The translations under genes and the position numbers were made by a program. Below the pieces are notes generated by a model. The model did not search any database. It saw only the letters and a list, made by a program, of their open reading frames with translations, and had not been told where the DNA came from. 27,739 bases of DNA from Treponema sp. UBA3649 (GTDB lineage: Bacteria > Spirochaetota > Spirochaetia > Treponematales > Treponemataceae), in the NCBI GenBank assembly GCA_002373325.1, contig DFKI01000042.1:1-27739 (forward strand), written 5' to 3'. Each line of letters begins with the position of its first letter. Position 1 is the stretch's first letter. Shown piece after piece: positions 5,615 to 13,697 of the stretch.

Positions 5615-7198
5615 ATGATAGTTAAAATTTCACTTCTCGTCATTTTTTTCGCAGTGTTCATCGCTGTGGGAATCATCTGCAGAAAACAGAGCCGCGACGT
5701 AAACGGATTCGTCCTCGGCGGAAGAACCGTCGGTCCCTGGCTTACCGCATTCGCTTACGGAACATCGTATTTTTCAGCCGTCATCTTCGTGGGTTACGCG
5801 GGTCAGTTCGGATGGCAGTTCGGAATGGCATCCACATGGATTGGACTCGGAAACGCATTCATCGGATCCCTTCTTCCCTGGGTGATTTTAGGCCGACGCA
5901 CCCGCATTATGACGCAGCATCTTGAGTCAAAGACCATGCCGGACTTTTTCGGAAACAGATACGGATCAAAGGGACTTAAAATCGCGGCATCGGCAATCAC
6001 GTTTCTTTTTCTCATTCCATACACGGCGTCTCTTTTCAACGGACTCTCCCGCCTTTTCCGCATGGCATTCAACGTGGACTACTCGGTGTGCGTAATCGCA
6101 ATGGCACTCCTTACCGCAATCTACGTGATTGTCGGAGGCTACATGGCAACCGCAGTGAACGACTTCATTCAGGGAATCATCATGTTGATTGGAATCGTCG
6201 CGGTGATTTTGGCAGTCCTTTCTCAGAACGGAGGACTCATGCCGTCCATCATAAAGATGTCGCAGGTTGACGCGGGAAACGGACTCCAGGGTGGATTCGT
6301 CTCATTCTTAGGACCCCAGCCCTTCTATCTTCTGATTGTAGTCCTGCTCACATCCCTCGGCACATGGGGACTTCCTCAGATGGTCGGAAAATTCTATGCG
6401 ATTAAAAATGAGGAGTCAATCAAAATCGGAACCATGATTTCCACATTCTTCGCAATCATCGTGGCGGGAGGCTGCTACTTCCTCGGCGGATTCGGTCGTC
6501 TCTTTACAACCCAGGATGTCGTGAGCAAGGAGGGATTCGACTCAATCATCCCCACCCTTCTTTCTCCGCTCGGTGACGTTCTCATCGCCATCGTCCTGAT
6601 TTTGGTTCTCTCGGCTTCCATGTCCACGCTTTCTTCTTTGGTGCTCACATCAAGCTCCACTCTCACGCTGGACTTCATCGGTGCGCTCAAAAAGAAAAAA
6701 TCAAGTGAAAAATCCAACATGCTGATTTTGCGTCTTTTCGTCGCCGTCTTCATAATAATCTCCGCGGTCATCGCAATCGTGCAGGCAAAATCAAAAGTGA
6801 CTTTCATCGCTCAGCTCATGGGAATCTCCTGGGGTGCTCTCTCGGGCGCATTCCTAGCTCCATTCCTCTACGGGCTCTACTGGAAAAAAACATCCAGAGT
6901 CGCGGTGGGAACAAGCTTCGTCTTCGGCGTGGGCATGATGATTTTCCAACTCTGCGTCTCACTCAAATGGATTACGCTTACGTCACCTTTCCTTTCATTC
7001 GTATTCAAGAACTCGCTCTACTCGGGTGTCTTCACAATGCTCGCCTCGTTGATTATAGTCCCGGTGGTCAGCCTCATCTCAAAAAAATCAGTTCCGGAAA
7101 ACACCGACGGAATGTTCAGCTGCTACACACGCAAGGTCTATGTGCAGGCAAGCGACGTGCTCACTGAAAACAACTCGGTCTCAGAGGGCAAGGAGTAA
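5615..7198 (+). CDS. Sodium:solute symporter (SSS/SLC5 family)
   Basis: A 527-residue inner-membrane transporter with about 13 hydrophobic helices. Family hallmarks include FVLGGRTVGPWLTAFAYGTSYFSA after helix 1 and a loop with MTQHLESKTMPDFFGNRYGS. Members couple uptake of sugars, amino acids, sialic acid or other solutes to sodium. I chose ATG 5615, with AAGGA eight bases before and the first helix right after. A reading from TTG 5570 adds a hydrophilic tail without a ribosome site. The next gene follows after five bases, so it opens a three-gene operon with the ORF-3-like gene and a D-amino-acid aminotransferase. Substrate cannot be read from sequence; an amino acid or a glycoside for the nearby GH31 are both plausible. 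Confidence 0.9.
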   Translation: MIVKISLLVIFFAVFIAVGIICRKQSRDVNGFVLGGRTVGPWLTAFAYGTSYFSAVIFVGYAGQFGWQFGMASTWIGLGNAFIGSLLPWVILGRRTRIMTQHLESKTMPDFFGNRYGSKGLKIAASAITFLFLIPYTASLFNGLSRLFRMAFNVDYSVCVIAMALLTAIYVIVGGYMATAVNDFIQGIIMLIGIVAVILAVLSQNGGLMPSIIKMSQVDAGNGLQGGFVSFLGPQPFYLLIVVLLTSLGTWGLPQMVGKFYAIKNEESIKIGTMISTFFAIIVAGGCYFLGGFGRLFTTQDVVSKEGFDSIIPTLLSPLGDVLIAIVLILVLSASMSTLSSLVLTSSSTLTLDFIGALKKKKSSEKSNMLILRLFVAVFIIISAVIAIVQAKSKVTFIAQLMGISWGALSGAFLAPFLYGLYWKKTSRVAVGTSFVFGVGMMIFQLCVSLKWITLTSPFLSFVFKNSLYSGVFTMLASLIIVPVVSLISKKSVPENTDGMFSCYTRKVYVQASDVLTENNSVSEGKE

Positions 7199-7203
7199 AA
7201 AAA

Positions 7204-7929
7204 ATGGAATCAGGAAAAACGAAAAAAAAGATTTACTCTCTCCATGTTGAGCTCTGCGACTATGAGCCGAAGATGTGGCGCACTTTTCTGATTCCCGCTG
7301 ATTTCTCCATGGCAAAACTCGCCTGTACAATCCTTACGATTTTCAGGGCAAGCGGAGAGCACCTGTATGCTTTCAATGTTCCGGCGAAGGACATGGAGAT
7401 TGCGGCATACATTCCAAAATCATCTCCGCTATCAAATCTTCTTGATTTATTTCACAAAATCCCCGAGCTTTCAGGACGTGCGAAACCAAAATTACGTGCG
7501 GCAAAAAGGGTCAAAATTGAAAAAATAATCGATGAAGAAAATCCGCAAATTTTTTTGACATACGATTTCGACGACAAGTGGGAATTCAAAATCGAGCTTG
7601 AAAATGCCGACGCAAAGTCCACGTTTTCCTGCAAGGAGCTTCCCAGGGTTCTTTCCGGCAAGGGATACGGAATCATCGATGACTGCGGAGGAACAAGTGG
7701 CCTTGAAAAAATCAGAAAAGCGTTCATGGAAAAGTCGGGAGAAGAATATGAGGATTTCAAGGAATGGATTGGAGTTGACAATCTTGACCTTGATTCATTC
7801 AAAATAATCGGAATGAATGCCATGATGGAAAGGTACATGGAGACCTTGGAATGGACTTACCGCGAGTTTGAGCAGATTGAGAAACATCAGCAGAATTCGT
7901 CTATAAAAAAACAGGAGGAGATTTTATGA
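7204..7929 (+). CDS. Plasmid pRiA4b ORF-3 family protein
   Basis: A 241-residue protein of the pRiA4b ORF-3/IS1096 passenger family (PF07929-like). Conserved features: an N-terminal strand with KMWRTFLIPADFSMAKLA (residues 23-40, the W-R-x-hydrophobic-x-P pattern), GEHLYAF (51-57), the central YDFDDKWEF (120-128; most members have YDFGD) and DDCGG (159-163). The family is found on plasmids, insertion elements and chromosomes, and its biochemical role is not established. It sits five bases after the symporter gene and shares an ATGA overlap with the aminotransferase gene. This argues for co-translation rather than a passing mobile-element gene. Confidence 0.85.
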   Translation: MESGKTKKKIYSLHVELCDYEPKMWRTFLIPADFSMAKLACTILTIFRASGEHLYAFNVPAKDMEIAAYIPKSSPLSNLLDLFHKIPELSGRAKPKLRAAKRVKIEKIIDEENPQIFLTYDFDDKWEFKIELENADAKSTFSCKELPRVLSGKGYGIIDDCGGTSGLEKIRKAFMEKSGEEYEDFKEWIGVDNLDLDSFKIIGMNAMMERYMETLEWTYREFEQIEKHQQNSSIKKQEEIL

Positions 7930-8789
7930 AGACCGTCGCATATTATAACGGCACAATCACCGAGATTGATTCCATGAACATTCCAATGAATGACCGCTCC
8001 GTTTTTTTCGGGGACGCTGTTTATGACGCAAGCATGGCTGCAAACCACAAAATCTTCGAGTCCGATTATCACATCGACAGATTTTTTTCCTCGCTCGAAA
8101 AAGTCAGGATGAAAGTTGATTTTACAAAAGACGAGCTGCTTGAGAAACTGAATCAATGCATAAATCTCGCGGACTCAAGCGGCACCCTTTTTGTTTACTG
8201 GCAGGCAAGCCGGGGAACGTCGCGAAGATGCTTCACATTTCCGAATCAAAGCGCGAACCTGATGATTTACATCTATGAGGCCCCTCTCACGGATTTGAGA
8301 AAACCATGGAAGGTAATCACAAAGGAAGACACAAGATTTTTTCACTGCGACATAAAGACCACCGACCTTCTTCCCGCCGTAATCGCAAGTGAGGAGGCAA
8401 AGGAAGCCGGATGCGACGAAGTGATTTTCCACCGCGGACCGAGAGTCACCGAATGTGCCCACAACAACGTGCATATTTTGAAGGACGGAAAGTTCATCAC
8501 ACCGCCGCTCGACAATCTGATTCTTCCGGGAACATGCCGCCGACATTTTCTTGAAATCTGCAAGCGGAAGGGAATCCCCTTTGAGGAAAGACCTTTCACC
8601 GTGGACGAGCTTTTTTCCGCCGATGAAGTTTTAATCACATGCAGCGCGACTTATGGCGTGAGGGTAAGCCACATTGACGGAAAGGAAGTCGGTGGAAAGG
8701 ACGGAAATCTTCTGCTTGAGCTCCAAAAAGAATGTGTCGCAGATTTTGAGGCGGAGACAGGATTCAAGACGGACATCCTTCCCGTGTGA
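7926..8789 (+). CDS. dat: D-amino-acid aminotransferase (class IV, PLP)
   Basis: A 287-residue fold-type IV PLP enzyme. D-alanine transaminases convert D-alanine and 2-oxoglutarate to pyruvate and D-glutamate, supplying D-amino acids for peptidoglycan. The Schiff-base lysine is Lys144 in HCDIKTTDLLP, matching the DIKS/T..LL motif of Bacillus Dat. Glu176 in RVTECAHNNVHI is the expected PLP-ring contact. The N-terminal MNDRSVFFGDAVYDA and C-terminal LPGTCRRHFLEICKRKG are also typical. Length is normal. AGGAGG lies six bases before the ATG, which overlaps the upstream stop by four bases. Last gene of the symporter operon. A branched-chain or aminodeoxychorismate lyase activity is less likely given these motifs. 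Confidence 0.88.
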   Translation: MKTVAYYNGTITEIDSMNIPMNDRSVFFGDAVYDASMAANHKIFESDYHIDRFFSSLEKVRMKVDFTKDELLEKLNQCINLADSSGTLFVYWQASRGTSRRCFTFPNQSANLMIYIYEAPLTDLRKPWKVITKEDTRFFHCDIKTTDLLPAVIASEEAKEAGCDEVIFHRGPRVTECAHNNVHILKDGKFITPPLDNLILPGTCRRHFLEICKRKGIPFEERPFTVDELFSADEVLITCSATYGVRVSHIDGKEVGGKDGNLLLELQKECVADFEAETGFKTDILPV

Positions 8790-8841
8790 CAATCTGCGGC
8801 AAGAGTTTCAGTGCTCATCTCACGTTTGCTTTCTCGTTGAC

Positions 8842-9390
8842 TTATATATCCGTTGTTGCGATTTCGGATTTTAAGAGCTGGACTGCCTGCTCAACCGTGA
8901 TTATCTTCGCGTACCGTCTTCCCCACATAAATTCGTTGTAGTACTTGTAGGCGGTCTCTTTGTCAAAGTAGGGATTGTCATAGGTTGAGTTTGTGTATGC
9001 CGGAACCAACATGTTGAATCCTTTTTCAAATCCGCTTTTGATTGTCGCGTCCATGCAATAGTCCGTTGACACTCCGATCGTAATGATGTCTTTTTCACCC
9101 TTGGACTTGAGGTATTCTGTCAGTCCCGTCATGGGATGAAACGCACTGTTCACATTTTTCTCAAAGCGTCTCTCATTCTTTTTCGGAGCGAAGTCCCCGT
9201 AGATTTCATAGGAATCCGTAGATTTATCAAGATCCGTTCCCGAACCGTCATCATGCTGGACATACACGACCTCCACATCATTTTCCCGGGCCACAGAAAT
9301 CAGCTGCTTTATATTTTTCCTTACTGTCTCAAACGCATACAGGTCTTCGTTGAAACAACCCTTCTGAGTATCCACAACCAAAAGTATCAT
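8842..9390 (-). CDS. Isochorismatase-family cysteine hydrolase
   Basis: A 182-residue alpha/beta hydrolase of the nicotinamidase/isochorismatase superfamily. The catalytic triad is readable: Asp7 (LLVVDTQKGCF), Lys78 (RRFEKNVNSAF) and Cys112 (GVSTDYCMDATI). The DTQ at the first strand and the V-S-T-D-x-C-V/M box are standard. Substrates in the family range from nicotinamide to isochorismate, ureido compounds and small amides; this one cannot be assigned. AAGGAGG precedes the ATG. Thirty bases separate it from the GH31 stop, so both are likely in one transcript, and it converges with the dat gene. Confidence 0.88.
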   Translation of the reverse strand: MILLVVDTQKGCFNEDLYAFETVRKNIKQLISVARENDVEVVYVQHDDGSGTDLDKSTDSYEIYGDFAPKKNERRFEKNVNSAFHPMTGLTEYLKSKGEKDIITIGVSTDYCMDATIKSGFEKGFNMLVPAYTNSTYDNPYFDKETAYKYYNEFMWGRRYAKIITVEQAVQLLKSEIATTDI

Positions 9391-9420
9391 TCACGCCTCC
9401 TTAATGGCTAAAGTTCTTAT

Positions 9421-11499
9421 TTATTTTTCCCACACGCTGATATCCGCCGAGTCCTTTATGAAAACCGGAATCATGTCCAAAGGTGTGTCCACAATCACCG
9501 TGGTTCCTCCGTCGTAAACTTTTCCGCTTTTCGCATCCTTCCACTGATGATAGTGCGGCAGATAGACCGAGCGACCTTTCATGCCCTCCTCCATCACGGG
9601 AGCCACAAGCAAATCGGGACCGAACATGTACTGGTCAACCATCACGGCGCATTTCTCATCATCCGGGAAATCGTAGTACATGGGACGCGCGACCGGAGCT
9701 CCAGTTTCCGACGCTTCCTTCATGCACTTTCTGATATAGGGACGCAATCTCTCGCGCATCAAAATGAAGGATTTCATAATCTCGTAGTTCTCATCACCGA
9801 AGCACCAGATTTCATTCGGCTGCGCGCTTCCCCACTGAGGCACACCGTCAATCACTTCCTTTCCTTTTTCCAAAGGGATGTAGGGAGGACGCTCACCGTG
9901 CATACGCATCACCGGACAGAAAACGCTCCACGCGAACCACCGCACAAGAAGCTCCCTGAATTTCTCATCCCTCGGATCTCCTCCGACAAATCCGCCCGTG
10001 TCAGTAGTCCACCACGGGATTCCCGCCATGCTCATGTTCAATCCCGCCTGCAGGTTTTCACGGAACGCACGGAAATCTGAATGGATGTCGCCGCTCCATG
10101 TAAGCACGCCGTATTTTTGACTTCCAGCCCAAGCAGAACGCACCAAGCTCATGCACTCAGTCTCGCCGGAAGATTTCAGTCCCTCGGCAAATCCCTGTGC
10201 GTAAGTTTTCGGATAGATGTTCGCACACTGCTGCACGGGTCCCGCGTAGTATCTGAACAAATCCCAGTCGTAGGGTCCGTACTCAGGTTCCGCCTCATCA
10301 AGCCAGAAAAGACGGATTCCCTTGCTATAATAATTTTCCTTGCATCTCTGCCACACAAAATCCCTCGCGCCCGGATTCGTCGTGTCGTAAAAAACAGTGT
10401 TTCCGAGCCAGTCCATGTGGATTCCGGAGCCCCTGTCAGCACCGACCAAAAATCCCTTTTCCGCCATCTCGCCGAAGTTGCATGATTTTTGATCTATCGT
10501 GGGCCAGACCGAGACGCAGAGTTTCATGCCAAGTGACTCAAGTTCCCTAACCATCGCATTCGGATCAGGGAAGCATCGCGAATCAAAACGGAACTCACCC
10601 TGCCGCGACCAATGGAAAAAATCACACACAATTACATCCACCGGGATGCCGCGTTTGTGGTACTCCCTCGCGACCGAAAGAATCTCGTCCTGAGTTCTGT
10701 AACGGAGTTTGCACTGCCAGAATCCCATTCCGTACTCGGGCATCATGGGTGTGCGTCCCGTCACGTCGCTGTATTGCTTTTCAATCTGTGCGGGTGTGTC
10801 GCCTGCCGTAATCCAGTAATCCAATTTTTTCGTGCTGTTCACATGCCATTCGGTTTTGTTCGTCGCAAATGAAGCGTAACCGATCGCGGGATTGTTCCAC
10901 AAAAATCCGTACTTCCGGCTTGAGACAAAAAATGGAACCGAGGACTGACTGTTTCGGTGTGCGAGCTCCATCATGGATCCCTTTCTGTCAAAGCATCCGT
11001 CCTGATACACTCCCATGCCGTATATGTGCTCGTTCTCAAAAGCCTCGAACCTTGCGTTAAGGACATAATCCGTGCTTCCGGTAATGGCCTTCAGCTCACG
11101 ACCTTCCACACGAAGCGGCACCGCATACCGGTCAATCCTGTCCCTCGTCCTCCAGTACTCAGATGTAAGAAGCTCGTCTTTTTGATTGTAAAAACTGATC
11201 CATCCCTCAAAGCTAACCCTCGCGGTAATGTTTCCGTTTGTGATTGATGCCTCTTCCGAAAAAGCTTTGTGCTCTTCCCGCTCCTCTCCATAATACCAGG
11301 GCTCGGTCACGTCAATCTTTTTGATTTCAATCTTCGGCTCTGGTTTTACGCATGGCTCGGACAAAGCCCAGTCGTTTGAATCCATCCGAGCGTCTTTCGT
11401 CATCCTCACGCGGAGGGAATTCTCACCCCAGCTCTCGATGTAAAGCCTCTCGTTTCCTCTCTGAACCACAAGTCGGTTTTCTTCTTCATAAAAATGCAT
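9421..11499 (-). CDS. Glycoside hydrolase family 31, alpha-xylosidase/alpha-glucosidase type
   Basis: A 692-residue GH31 enzyme without a signal peptide, so probably cytoplasmic and acting on imported oligosaccharides. The N-terminal beta-sandwich (about 1-245) is followed by the catalytic barrel starting near PEYGMGFWQCKLRYRTQDE (254-272). The nucleophile is Asp401 in LFWLDEAEPEYG and the acid/base Asp471 in WSGDIHSDF; the W-x-D-x-x-EPE form is typical of alpha-xylosidase-like members. The C-terminal beta domains contain PVMRMHGERPP and DLLVAPVM. AAGGAG precedes the ATG. It lies 33 bases after the HsdS fragment and 30 bases before the isochorismatase gene. Exact sugar specificity is not determined. 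Confidence 0.9.
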   Translation of the reverse strand: MHFYEEENRLVVQRGNERLYIESWGENSLRVRMTKDARMDSNDWALSEPCVKPEPKIEIKKIDVTEPWYYGEEREEHKAFSEEASITNGNITARVSFEGWISFYNQKDELLTSEYWRTRDRIDRYAVPLRVEGRELKAITGSTDYVLNARFEAFENEHIYGMGVYQDGCFDRKGSMMELAHRNSQSSVPFFVSSRKYGFLWNNPAIGYASFATNKTEWHVNSTKKLDYWITAGDTPAQIEKQYSDVTGRTPMMPEYGMGFWQCKLRYRTQDEILSVAREYHKRGIPVDVIVCDFFHWSRQGEFRFDSRCFPDPNAMVRELESLGMKLCVSVWPTIDQKSCNFGEMAEKGFLVGADRGSGIHMDWLGNTVFYDTTNPGARDFVWQRCKENYYSKGIRLFWLDEAEPEYGPYDWDLFRYYAGPVQQCANIYPKTYAQGFAEGLKSSGETECMSLVRSAWAGSQKYGVLTWSGDIHSDFRAFRENLQAGLNMSMAGIPWWTTDTGGFVGGDPRDEKFRELLVRWFAWSVFCPVMRMHGERPPYIPLEKGKEVIDGVPQWGSAQPNEIWCFGDENYEIMKSFILMRERLRPYIRKCMKEASETGAPVARPMYYDFPDDEKCAVMVDQYMFGPDLLVAPVMEEGMKGRSVYLPHYHQWKDAKSGKVYDGGTTVIVDTPLDMIPVFIKDSADISVWEK

Positions 11500-11532
11500 G
11501 ATTTTTTCTCCTTATTTATTTAAGAATATTCG

Positions 11533-12321
11533 TTATATGCTTGGAAACTTACATACAGAAAGTAATTCTTCCACTTTTTTTACAATTTCTTCTTGCTCTT
11601 CCAATGGTGGCAGAGGCACTAAAGCTTTTTTACCATCTTCTGTTCCAAGCCTTGGCATCTTTACACCGAACGACAAAGAATCTGTATAATCAACAAAATA
11701 TGGTGACATCAAAAATGTTTGGGCATATCTGTTGTTTATAAAATTTCCAAAATCTAATGGAAGAATTTCTGAAGTACAATAACCATCTTTTGGGGCAATG
11801 ACACATTTGTTAAGATATGGACGAAGTTTACTGTATAAAACATAGCCTTTTTTGAAAATATGCTTTGTGCTCTTAGAGTCTACTTCTTTTTTAGTTTTAA
11901 ATTGTAGTATTCGTCCAGAATCCTTTTCTATATCTTCCAAGTCTAAAATCCAGGCCTCATCTTCTATTTCATCCGGCTCTGCATTTTCACATTGACCAAA
12001 TGGTACTAAATCCCCCAACCTACACCAGCACCAGCTCTCCGGCACTTCAAATGGAATTTCATCTTCTGGAATATTGTCACACGGATTCGAGCCGGCTAAC
12101 GCCGTCTCTTTTTTTGTTTTTTTCTTTCCAGATTTTGCGTTAGCAAAATCCAATCCGTGTGACATTTTTTCTTTTGCGTTGCGTTCTTCTATGATGCGGT
12201 CTAAAAGCTCTTTGCCGGTTTCTTCATTTCTCAATTCTCCATTATCAATTTTCAATTTGCCTGTAATGGCTGCCTGGAGAATGGATTTTCTTAAACTTGT
12301 GTCTTTTTTAATTTGTGCCAA
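11533..12321 (-). CDS. hsdS: Single-TRD (half-size) HsdS, type I restriction specificity subunit
   Basis: A 262-residue protein, about half a normal HsdS. The start resembles the central conserved helix (LRKSILQAAITGKL). Residues about 95-245 form one target-recognition domain, opening with IPFEVPESWCWCRLGDLV and closing with a second conserved helix, PLPPLEEQEEIVKKVEELL, after which the chain stops abruptly. HsdS normally guides HsdM and HsdR to a bipartite DNA site; single-TRD forms can dimerise. No hsdM or intact hsdR is in the window. The start codon is TTG with AGGAG upstream, one base after the RhuM-Fic stop. The coding strand carries A7-C-A7 and a nested inverted repeat at 12076-12163. 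It may be a relic or a recombination cassette. Confidence 0.8.
   Translation of the reverse strand: MAQIKKDTSLRKSILQAAITGKLKIDNGELRNEETGKELLDRIIEERNAKEKMSHGLDFANAKSGKKKTKKETALAGSNPCDNIPEDEIPFEVPESWCWCRLGDLVPFGQCENAEPDEIEDEAWILDLEDIEKDSGRILQFKTKKEVDSKSTKHIFKKGYVLYSKLRPYLNKCVIAPKDGYCTSEILPLDFGNFINNRYAQTFLMSPYFVDYTDSLSFGVKMPRLGTEDGKKALVPLPPLEEQEEIVKKVEELLSVCKFPSI
12076..12163. repeat. Nested inverted repeat inserted in frame within the hsdS gene
   Basis: GTCACACGGATT (12076-12087) and AATCCGTGTGAC (12152-12163) are exact 12-base inverted arms. Inside, GCTAACGC (12095-12102) pairs with GCGTTAGC (12137-12144). A separate local hairpin ATTTTGC/GCAAAAT lies at 12132-12149. The 88-base element encodes a low-complexity Lys-rich linker that keeps the HsdS frame open. 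Confidence 0.75.
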
Positions 12322-12322
12322 T

Positions 12323-13321
12323 TTACATGCTCCTGTTCAAAATGCTGATGATTATCTGACGGAACATTTCCATATCTTCTGATTTACTTTCTGCTATAAA
12401 AAGGGTTATTGCAAAAAGGGTATCGTCATCGATTCTTTTTTTACCATTTATATACAACATATTGTTTTTCTGCATAAAATACAAAAAACAACTGGCGGCA
12501 ATGCGTTTGTTCCCATCGTGAAAGCAATGGTCTTTTGTAATTGAATATAAAAGCATGGAAGCTTTTTCTTCTAGTGTTGGGTATAGTTCTTTACCTCCAA
12601 AAGTCTGGTAAATGTTGTTTACCGCACCCGAAAAACCATCATCTTTTGGAACTGCAAAAACATCACTTTCAAAAGCTGGCTTCATTGCATTTATTACTTC
12701 CAGAAATTCTTCTTCTGAGATTCTTTGCGCAGGAGATTCGGTCTTTCCCTTTTTATCAAGGTTTCCGTGGTCAAAATCATCCAAAAGAATAAGTCCGGTT
12801 GAAAAATCCTGCAAAAAGTTCACTGCCTTTTTTATATCATCAAGATTCTCGAGCTTTTCAGAATTAATGCTTTGAGCAAGAGATGATGTCAAAGTCTGGA
12901 GAGCAATGAGTTTTTCATGCTCTTTTTTGATAAGATTCTCATTTATTACGTATCCGTTTACAACATATTGATGAAGAATATCTGTTGCCCATTTTCTAAA
13001 GCTTGTTGCAATCTTTGATGAAACTCTGTAACCGACTGCAAGAATGACATCAAGGTTATAATATGGTATATTTCTTGTAACGTTTCTTGTTCCTTCTGTT
13101 TGAACTTGTGCAAAAAATGCACAAGTTGAATCTTTTGAAAGCTCGTCTTCTTCGTATATATGTTTTATATGGCGTTGAATTGTAGAGCGGTCTTTGTTGT
13201 CAAAAAGTTCTCCAATTTTTTCTGCACTAAGCCAGATAGAATTATCCTGCATGATAACTTCTACTTTGTTGGAGCCATTTTGTTCATATATTTTAATTTC
13301 GCCCTTAGATAAATCAGTCAT
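12323..13321 (-). CDS. RhuM-family protein fused to a C-terminal Fic/Doc domain
   Basis: A 332-residue two-domain protein. The N-terminal part (about 5-150) is the RhuM 'virulence protein' domain, with IWLSAEKIGELFDNKDRSTIQRHI and YYNLDVILAVGYRVSS. These proteins are widespread in accessory islands and often beside type I restriction genes. The C-terminal part (about 200-330) is a Fic/Doc fold with His265-CFHDGNKR-273, a Doc-type variant of HPFx(D/E)GN(G/K)R. Doc phosphorylates EF-Tu whereas Fic enzymes usually AMPylate. The NKR ending favours the Doc side, but the target is unknown. No short antitoxin gene is adjacent. AAGGAAA precedes the ATG; hsdS follows after one base. Confidence 0.85.
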   Translation of the reverse strand: MTDLSKGEIKIYEQNGSNKVEVIMQDNSIWLSAEKIGELFDNKDRSTIQRHIKHIYEEDELSKDSTCAFFAQVQTEGTRNVTRNIPYYNLDVILAVGYRVSSKIATSFRKWATDILHQYVVNGYVINENLIKKEHEKLIALQTLTSSLAQSINSEKLENLDDIKKAVNFLQDFSTGLILLDDFDHGNLDKKGKTESPAQRISEEEFLEVINAMKPAFESDVFAVPKDDGFSGAVNNIYQTFGGKELYPTLEEKASMLLYSITKDHCFHDGNKRIAASCFLYFMQKNNMLYINGKKRIDDDTLFAITLFIAESKSEDMEMFRQIIISILNRSM

Positions 13322-13387
13322 TTAACTTGTTTCCTTCTACCTACAATTCAATTCCAAGTATCTCAGTGATTTTCGAAAGTGTCGCGT

Positions 13388-13666
13388 TTATCTTTTCAAG
13401 TTACCTTGAACAAACTTCTGCCAGAGTTCATCTTGAGCAGGAAATTCTTCCATAGAGAACTCTTCTTCATGCCCTGTTAAGAGGTCTGTAAATACAAAGG
13501 ATTTTTCATTGCTGGAAGCCGCAAACGGAGCTTTCAAAAGATTACAGTAGTTAATTGCCTGCTGGATTCCTGTTCCTTCAATCTGATTGGCACGTTTAGC
13601 TTTGAGTGAGTCAGTTATGAATTCTCTGGTTTCTGTTTCATTAAAGTCGTCGTCCAATGAGTCCAT
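13388..13666 (-). pseudogene. Internally deleted remnant of HsdR (type I/III restriction endonuclease subunit)
   Basis: A 92-codon reading frame that looks like two separated pieces of an HsdR N-terminal domain joined together. FNETETREFITDSL (about 8-21) resembles the start of HsdR-like proteins (NEAxTRxxxIDxxL). The text then jumps directly to KAKRANQIEGTGIQQAINYCNLLKAPFA and ends with TDLLTGHEEEF...FPAQDELWQKFV. The latter matches the EAK...GxxQAxxYAxxL and TG-E...FPxPxELW motifs that lie about 80 residues further on in intact proteins. The helicase and translocase domains are missing. It stops at NLKR. A short second frame just beyond (13341-13397, reading EKINATLSKITEILGIEL) may be another scrap. 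A functional small protein cannot be excluded. Confidence 0.62.
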
Positions 13667-13697
13667 ATCTTCTTAATCCTGTTTTTAGAAGCTCCCC

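Noticed and set aside
12076..12163. tRNA gene inside hsdS
   Set aside because: Only a T-arm-like string and a 7-base end pairing are present; there is no D-arm or anticodon arm and the interior is poly-A.
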